From positions 1 to 43,411 of the forward strand of contig JAJDWK010000102.1 of NCBI GenBank assembly GCA_022825675.1: DNA of 43,411 nt, written 5' to 3'. The notes beneath the pieces were generated by a model, which was given only the letters and a program-made list of their open reading frames with translations, did no database searches and was not told where the DNA came from. Position 1 is the stretch's first letter. Every line of letters begins with the position of its first letter. Below are positions 39,534 through 43,411 of this stretch, piece by piece. The position numbers and the translations under genes were made by a program. Source of the stretch: Anaerolineae bacterium. Lineage in GTDB: Bacteria; Chloroflexota; Anaerolineae; Aggregatilineales; Phototrophicaceae.

Positions 39534-40727
39534 CTACTCCGCCTCCAGGCGCTGATAGAAGGCGAAGTCATGCTCGGGCAGCAGTTGCGGGTGGAAGATC
39601 GCCGCCAAATCCGCCAGCGCCAACTGCGGCTGCACCACGCCCCATTCATAAAAATTGTTGCCGCCGTTGGTATTTTCGTCGCGATTGTTGTTCCAAAGCG
39701 CGCCCGTTTGATAAGCGGCGAAATCGCCAAAGCGCTCATCCAGCGCCAGCAACTCGCTGCCAGAACTCAAGCCGAATCTCTGCAGCAGCCAAATATCGGC
39801 GTCCAGCCCGGCGGCATACACGACTTCAAAGCTCAAGCCCTGGCTGGCGCTGGAGCCTTCTTCAGACAGCAGCAAGGTACCGCCGGCATCGTGAATCAAC
39901 CGCCCGACATAAGTATCTTTTCCGGGGATAAACCAGGCATCGGCATAGCCGAGGAAGCTGTTGATGAGCACAGTCGGGCGCTCAGATTCAGCGATTTCCG
40001 CCACCAATTCCCGCAGCTGCGCATAGTCCGCGGTGATGTCTGCGTATATCGCTTCCGCCGCGGCTTCGACATTGTAGAAGAGGGCGACGAACTTCAGCCA
40101 TTCGGCGCGCCTCAATGGCGATGACTCGCGCCAGCTGGCGTCCAGCGCCGTGAAGACGCCGGCATCCAGCAAGACCGGATGGGCATCGGTGGCGGGATTA
40201 TAGCCGGAGCTCAGCACCAAATCCGGCGCGAGCTCGAGCACCAGTTCAACATTTATCTGGCTGCCAAAGCCGACCTCGGCGATGCTGCCGTCAGCGACGC
40301 CCGCCGCAACCTCGGCGGTGCTGATGTAGAAGCCGCTGTCCACGGCGATAAGATGCTCAAGCAAGCCCAGTTGCAGCAGCGGCGGCAACTGAGTGGTCGA
40401 AAGCGTGATAAGGTCGCCAGCCGGCACTTCGATGAATTGTGTGCCATCAGGGAAGCTATCGGCAGCGGGCGCGGGACTGCCGCATTGCACCAGCACATAG
40501 GTGAACCCCGGCGCGCCATCAAAAGCGTCAGCGACATGCAGAACTTTGTAATGATTGAAGTATTCGACGCTGAACTTCTCGGCGTCGAGGATTTCAGCTT
40601 TCTGCGGGAAATAGTCGGCGGCGGCGTCATACTCGGCGACGCAGCCCTCGGTGATATTGCTGCCCTGCGCCGCGGCAGGCAACAGGTTGAACAGAAGCGC
40701 TAACAGAATGAAGCCGATGGATTTCAT
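39534..40727 (-). CDS. btuF: Vitamin B12 ABC transporter substrate-binding protein (BtuF-like)
   Basis: A 397-residue periplasmic-binding protein of the helical-backbone class (cluster A/III). It has a signal peptide (about residues 1-20, ending LLPAAAQG). Two lobes are joined by a long helix (FVALFYNVEAAAEAIYADIT). Lobe 1 includes NVELVLELAPDLVLSSGY and lobe 2 includes TYVGRLIHDAGGTLLL. No lipobox is seen, although the cell type would need tethering; Cys29 is after the predicted cleavage site. A strong AAAGGAGG precedes the ATG. First gene of btuFCD, 43 bases after the riboswitch terminator. Confidence 0.9.
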   Translation of the reverse strand: MKSIGFILLALLFNLLPAAAQGSNITEGCVAEYDAAADYFPQKAEILDAEKFSVEYFNHYKVLHVADAFDGAPGFTYVLVQCGSPAPAADSFPDGTQFIEVPAGDLITLSTTQLPPLLQLGLLEHLIAVDSGFYISTAEVAAGVADGSIAEVGFGSQINVELVLELAPDLVLSSGYNPATDAHPVLLDAGVFTALDASWRESSPLRRAEWLKFVALFYNVEAAAEAIYADITADYAQLRELVAEIAESERPTVLINSFLGYADAWFIPGKDTYVGRLIHDAGGTLLLSEEGSSASQGLSFEVVYAAGLDADIWLLQRFGLSSGSELLALDERFGDFAAYQTGALWNNNRDENTNGGNNFYEWGVVQPQLALADLAAIFHPQLLPEHDFAFYQRLEAE

Positions 40728-40769
40728 GTGTTCCTCCTTTGGAACCTGGAGGAAACGGGGCTGGTCAAA

Positions 40770-40792
40770 GAAAAAGCCCGCTTGAGGCGGGC
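40770..40792 (-). terminator. Riboswitch-controlled terminator (attenuator)
   Basis: Minus strand: GCCCGC-CTCAA-GCGGGC (40792-40776) followed by TTTTTC. It lies between the cobalamin aptamer and btuF, so it is the expected expression platform: B12 bound, transcription stops. Confidence 0.85.
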
Positions 40793-40844
40793 ATAGCTTT
40801 CAGCAACCATGCTCGTCTCCCTTTTGACGCGAAAGATGCACGAG

Positions 40845-40971
40845 CTAAGTCTCAGGCAGGCATTCGGACTTCTGATGCGAGCATCAGTTACCGTTGCGCG
40901 ACAGCGTCGGACTTACACCGACTTTCCCTTTGTGTGCCGAACATCCGGGTTCTGGCACGCCTGAGTCTTAG
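40845..40971 (-). ncRNA. Cobalamin (B12) riboswitch aptamer
   Basis: On the minus strand the closing stem P1 is CTAAGACTCAGG (40971-40960) with CCTGAGACTTAG (40856-40845), one mismatch in 12. Within it are the conserved core words GGGAAAGTCGGTGTAAGTCC, then GACGCTGTCGCGCAACGGTA (the B12-box region), and GAAGTCCGAATGCCTGCC at the 3' side. Order and spacing match the class-I cobalamin riboswitch. An additional hairpin GCTCGT / ACGAGC lies between the aptamer and the terminator and could act as the antiterminator. Confidence 0.95.
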
Positions 40972-41086
40972 AATATGTAGCGTCTAGCGTAACATGGCTG
41001 TTGCCGCCTGTCAACTGCTGGGGCTGGGCTGAAAGCACCAAAATCCACTGTGTTCTCGGTGTTGAATGTACCTGCCGCCTGCTGAA

Positions 41087-42076
41087 TCACGCTTCAAAGG
41101 GATAACGCAAGCCCCAGGCGGCGCGCATGCGGTCCAGCGTTTTCATGATTGCCAGCGTCTCGTCCAGCGGCATGATTGCGCTTTCAGTCGCGCCGGCGCG
41201 GATGCAATCGCCCACCGCCATAATCTCGTAGCAGAAGCCTTCCCCCGGGATTTCTTCAAAGCGCAGGGTTTCGCTTTTGCCGCGGCGCACAAGCTGGATT
41301 TCATCCGGATGCCACCAGCGCGGCAGCGCGATGTAACCCTCGCTGCCGAGTATGCGCGCTTCATGCGGCGTGTTGAGGCGGATGGCGGTGGTAACAGTCG
41401 CCAGTTCGTAGTCGCTGTATTTGAATACTGAAACCGACAGCTCATCGACGCCGGTGCTGCCCAAGGTCGCCTGGGTGGCAATCTCAATCGGCTGCTTGCC
41501 ATATACCATCGACGCGAATTGAACGCAATACGAGCCGACATCAAGCAGGGCGCCGCCCGCCAGGCTCGGGCTGTAGTGGCGGCTTTCGGGAGTGACGCTG
41601 CCGGTGCGATAGCCGAAATCGGCGCTGACCAGCATGACATCGCCGATGACCTTCTGCGCCAGCAATTCGCGCAGTTTGACCATAGCCGGGAAGAAGCGCG
41701 TCCAAAAGGCGTCCATCAAGAAGAGCCGCTTTTCCTGCGCGCGCCTGATCATCAGCGCCGCTTCCCGCGCGTTGACGGCGAAAGGCTTCTCGCAGAGCAC
41801 ATGTTTACCCGCTTCCAGCGCCATCAATGTCTGCGGCAGGTGGAAATTGTGCGGCGTGCCGATGTAGACGACATCTACTTCCGCGTCATTCAAAAGCGCT
41901 TCATAGCTGCCATAACATTGCGTCGCGCCATATTCCGCGCCGAAGGCATCGGCTTTGGCTTGCGAGCGCGAGGCGACAGCATAGATTTCGTTATCTGGCG
42001 CGAAGGCGAAGCCATTGCCGAAGCGGCGCGCGATGCTGCCAAGCCCCAGAAATCCCCAACGGATTGTCTCGCTCAT
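41087..42076 (-). CDS. Gfo/Idh/MocA-family NAD(P)-dependent oxidoreductase
   Basis: A 329-residue protein with an N-terminal Rossmann domain (WGFLGLGSIARRFGNGF, cofactor loop GLGSIA at about residues 11-16) and the signature HVLCEKPFAVN (about 91-101) with the catalytic-region EKP. The C-terminal alpha/beta domain contains GGALLDVGSYCVQFASMVYG. Members oxidise or reduce sugars and polyols; the substrate is not readable here. Its start overlaps the stop of the upstream aldo/keto reductase gene by four bases, so the two are translated together and probably act on related carbonyl/sugar substrates. Confidence 0.9.
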   Translation of the reverse strand: MSETIRWGFLGLGSIARRFGNGFAFAPDNEIYAVASRSQAKADAFGAEYGATQCYGSYEALLNDAEVDVVYIGTPHNFHLPQTLMALEAGKHVLCEKPFAVNAREAALMIRRAQEKRLFLMDAFWTRFFPAMVKLRELLAQKVIGDVMLVSADFGYRTGSVTPESRHYSPSLAGGALLDVGSYCVQFASMVYGKQPIEIATQATLGSTGVDELSVSVFKYSDYELATVTTAIRLNTPHEARILGSEGYIALPRWWHPDEIQLVRRGKSETLRFEEIPGEGFCYEIMAVGDCIRAGATESAIMPLDETLAIMKTLDRMRAAWGLRYPFEA

Positions 42077-43050
42077 GCCGGTTTCTCCTCGGTTTTCATC
42101 TCCAGCCAGGCGATCTCATCAGCGCTCAAAAGGATGTCGACAGCGGCGGCGTTTTCGGCGATTTGCTCAACTTCCCAGTTGGCGACAATGGCGTGATAGC
42201 GCGGATTCTTGCAAAGCACATAAGCGACGGCGATTTGCGCCGGGCTTGCCTCTTTAGCCGCCGCCAGCTCCAGGGCGCGGTCCAGCCGTTGGAAATTGCT
42301 CTCGTAAGCATACGCGCCGATGGGGTTGGTATCCCAATAATTGCTGAAGCTGTCGAGGTTATCGCGGGTGAATTTGCCCGTCAAAAAGCCACCAGCCAAA
42401 CTCGACCAGGTGAAGAGGGAAATGCCAGCCGCGTCATACCAGGCGCGGTCGGCTTCGCCCTGCGCGCCGCTGACGCTGATGCAGCCGTCCCAAGGCGGCT
42501 GGATCATCTCGGCGATGCTGAATTGCGGGCTGCTGAGGGTGAAGGGCGTCTTGCCATTGGCGGCGGCATAGGCATTCGCCTCGGCGACGCGGTCCGCCCC
42601 CCAGTTGGAGCCGCCATACAAGCCGATGCTGCCGCGGTCTTTGAATTCGTGCAGCACATCCACAATCTCGCCCACCGGGTATTCGCGATTGTCCCGATGC
42701 AGCAGATACAGCTCGACGAAATCCGTCTGCAGCCGCTCCAGCGATTCCTGCATATCAGCGCGGATGCAGTCGGGAGTAACCCGCCGCGGCGCGCCTTTGT
42801 AGGGGTGCGCGCCTTTGGTCAAGATGACGACCTGCTCGCGGATGCCACGGGCGGCGATCCAAGCGCCCAGCTCCCGCTCACAGACGCCGCCGCCATAGCC
42901 ATGCGCCGTATCAAAACTTGTGTAGCCATTCTCGAAGAGCGCGTCCAACAGGCGGAAATTGCCATCGCGGTCTTCAGCGTTCAGCATCACCGTGCCTTGC
43001 AGCAGCCGCGCCACCGGCTTGTCCAATCCCTCAATGCGGCGGGTTTTCAT
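42073..43050 (-). CDS. Aldo/keto reductase
   Basis: A 325-residue (beta/alpha)8 NADPH-dependent reductase. The catalytic tetrad is visible as Asp47 (SFDTAHGYG), Tyr52, Lys79 (VILTKGAHP) and His118 (LYLLHRDN). LGGSNW-type sequence (IGLYGGSNWGADRV) and the C-terminal cofactor region (AYVLCKNPRYHAIV) follow. GGAG lies eight bases before the ATG. It is first of a two-gene unit with the Gfo/Idh/MocA oxidoreductase. Substrate unknown. Confidence 0.9.
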   Translation of the reverse strand: MKTRRIEGLDKPVARLLQGTVMLNAEDRDGNFRLLDALFENGYTSFDTAHGYGGGVCERELGAWIAARGIREQVVILTKGAHPYKGAPRRVTPDCIRADMQESLERLQTDFVELYLLHRDNREYPVGEIVDVLHEFKDRGSIGLYGGSNWGADRVAEANAYAAANGKTPFTLSSPQFSIAEMIQPPWDGCISVSGAQGEADRAWYDAAGISLFTWSSLAGGFLTGKFTRDNLDSFSNYWDTNPIGAYAYESNFQRLDRALELAAAKEASPAQIAVAYVLCKNPRYHAIVANWEVEQIAENAAAVDILLSADEIAWLEMKTEEKPA

Positions 43051-43190
43051 AGGCGGTTCTCCTTTTCTCTCCGCGCGCCATTCTAGCGCATCGAGCGGGA
43101 AAAGCGCAGGCTGGCAATGCTATTGCGAACGGGACACTGGTTTTTCACCGCAGGGAATACAGAAATGTTCCAAGAACTATGTGAATATGC

Positions 43191-43257
43191 AGGGGCGTCT
43201 CGCCGAGACGCCCGCGTTTCAATGGCGAATGGCAGGGCATTTCAGCGAAACGCCCCT
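43191..43257. repeat. Short palindromic interspersed repeat between ftsK and the aldo/keto reductase gene
   Basis: A 67-base element bounded by AGGGGCG (43191-43197) and CGCCCCT (43251-43257). Inside are a perfect 9-bp hairpin GGGCGTCTC-GCC-GAGACGCCC (43193-43213) and a second stem GCGTTTC / GAAACGC (43214-43220 and 43246-43252). AGGGGCG-type palindromes are a familiar class of short repeats in G+C-rich environmental genomes. It lies just downstream of the ftsK stop and could also end or stabilise that transcript. Confidence 0.7.
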
Positions 43258-43287
43258 ACCGTTGGGATGCGCTGCGGGGCAGGGAGC

Positions 43288-43411
43288 TTATTCTTCCTCT
43301 TTCCAGGGCAGTACATCGCGCGGCAAGGAGCTGCCATGCTTGGGCGGTCCCACAACGCCGCGCTCTTCCAGCATGTCCATGATGCGCGCCGCCCGCCCAT
43401 AGCCGATGCGC
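43288..43411 (-). CDS. ftsK: DNA translocase FtsK (C-terminal end only)
   Basis: The last 40 codons of a gene that runs off the right edge. RIGYGRAARIMDMLEERG followed by VVGPP is the end of the FtsK/SpoIIIE gamma (winged-helix) domain, which reads the polar chromosome sequences during segregation. A short tail, LPRDVLPWKEEE, ends at TAA (43290-43288). The motor domain lies outside the window. Confidence 0.88.
   Translation of the reverse strand, partial: RIGYGRAARIMDMLEERGVVGPPKHGSSLPRDVLPWKEEE

Noticed and set aside
38424..40727. Iron-siderophore importer
   Set aside because: The protein families fit either substrate, but the cobalamin riboswitch directly upstream makes vitamin B12 far more likely.
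41827..43086. A 419-codon open frame antisense to both oxidoreductase genes
   Set aside because: It spans two overlapping genes with clear catalytic residues and their junction.

Overview
The window looks like chromosomal DNA of a G+C-rich, respiring bacterium, most likely a member of the Chloroflexota (Anaerolineae-like). That placement is an inference from gene content: a Rieske / fused cytochrome b / membrane-anchored dihaem cytochrome c complex, a System I cytochrome c maturation operon with a Cys-type CcmE and a CcmH with an extended Cys cluster, a RodZ-like HTH protein beside rimO, an ArsA/GET3-type ATPase, and a type-IIG-like DNA methylase. No plasmid, phage or transposase genes were seen.

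Layout. 1-7.9 kb: housekeeping genes (rimO partial, rodZ-like, rplI on the minus strand; murJ and an SDR on plus; rlmI-like, xseB, xseA on minus). 7.9-14.1 kb: a small unknown protein, a large CehA/McbA-type metallohydrolase with a His-rich tail, a HEAT-type DNA alkylation repair protein, a VOC protein, an ArsA-family ATPase and an unknown acidic protein. 14.2-24.1 kb (minus strand): the cytochrome c maturation cluster, read in the order unknown membrane protein, unknown small membrane protein, ccmE, ccmF, ccmH, ccmG, ccmI-like, a lipoprotein cytochrome c with a CcmI-like tail, ccmA, ccmB, then after a 350-base AT-rich gap ccmC and a CcmD-like protein. 24.1-28.8 kb (minus): the cytochrome bc-type complex (Rieske, cytochrome b, dihaem cytochrome c, then a terminator and a monohaem cytochrome c). 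These two blocks form one functional unit: c-type cytochromes plus the machinery that attaches their haem.

28.9-32.9 kb (plus) is the most unusual part. A nuclease-methylase-specificity enzyme is split in two between its methylase core and its specificity half. About 650 bases with two tiny paralogous coiled-coil/membrane genes sit in the gap. The downstream half carries five perfect 7-base tandem repeats near its N-terminus, and both alternative reading frames stop within eleven codons after the repeat. A 12-base inverted repeat also flanks its start codon. Together this looks like a switchable (phase-variable) or decaying restriction-modification locus.

33.0-36.6 kb (plus): corA, RNase D, a Nudix hydrolase, a HEAT-repeat protein and tRNA-Val(GAC). 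36.6-43.4 kb (minus): an RraA-like protein, a vitamin B12 uptake operon (btuF-btuC-btuD) controlled by a cobalamin riboswitch with a clear downstream terminator, a Gfo/Idh/MocA oxidoreductase with an aldo/keto reductase, and the C-terminus of FtsK. Short interspersed palindromic or low-complexity repeats lie in the intergenic gaps near 16.0, 41.05 and 43.2 kb.
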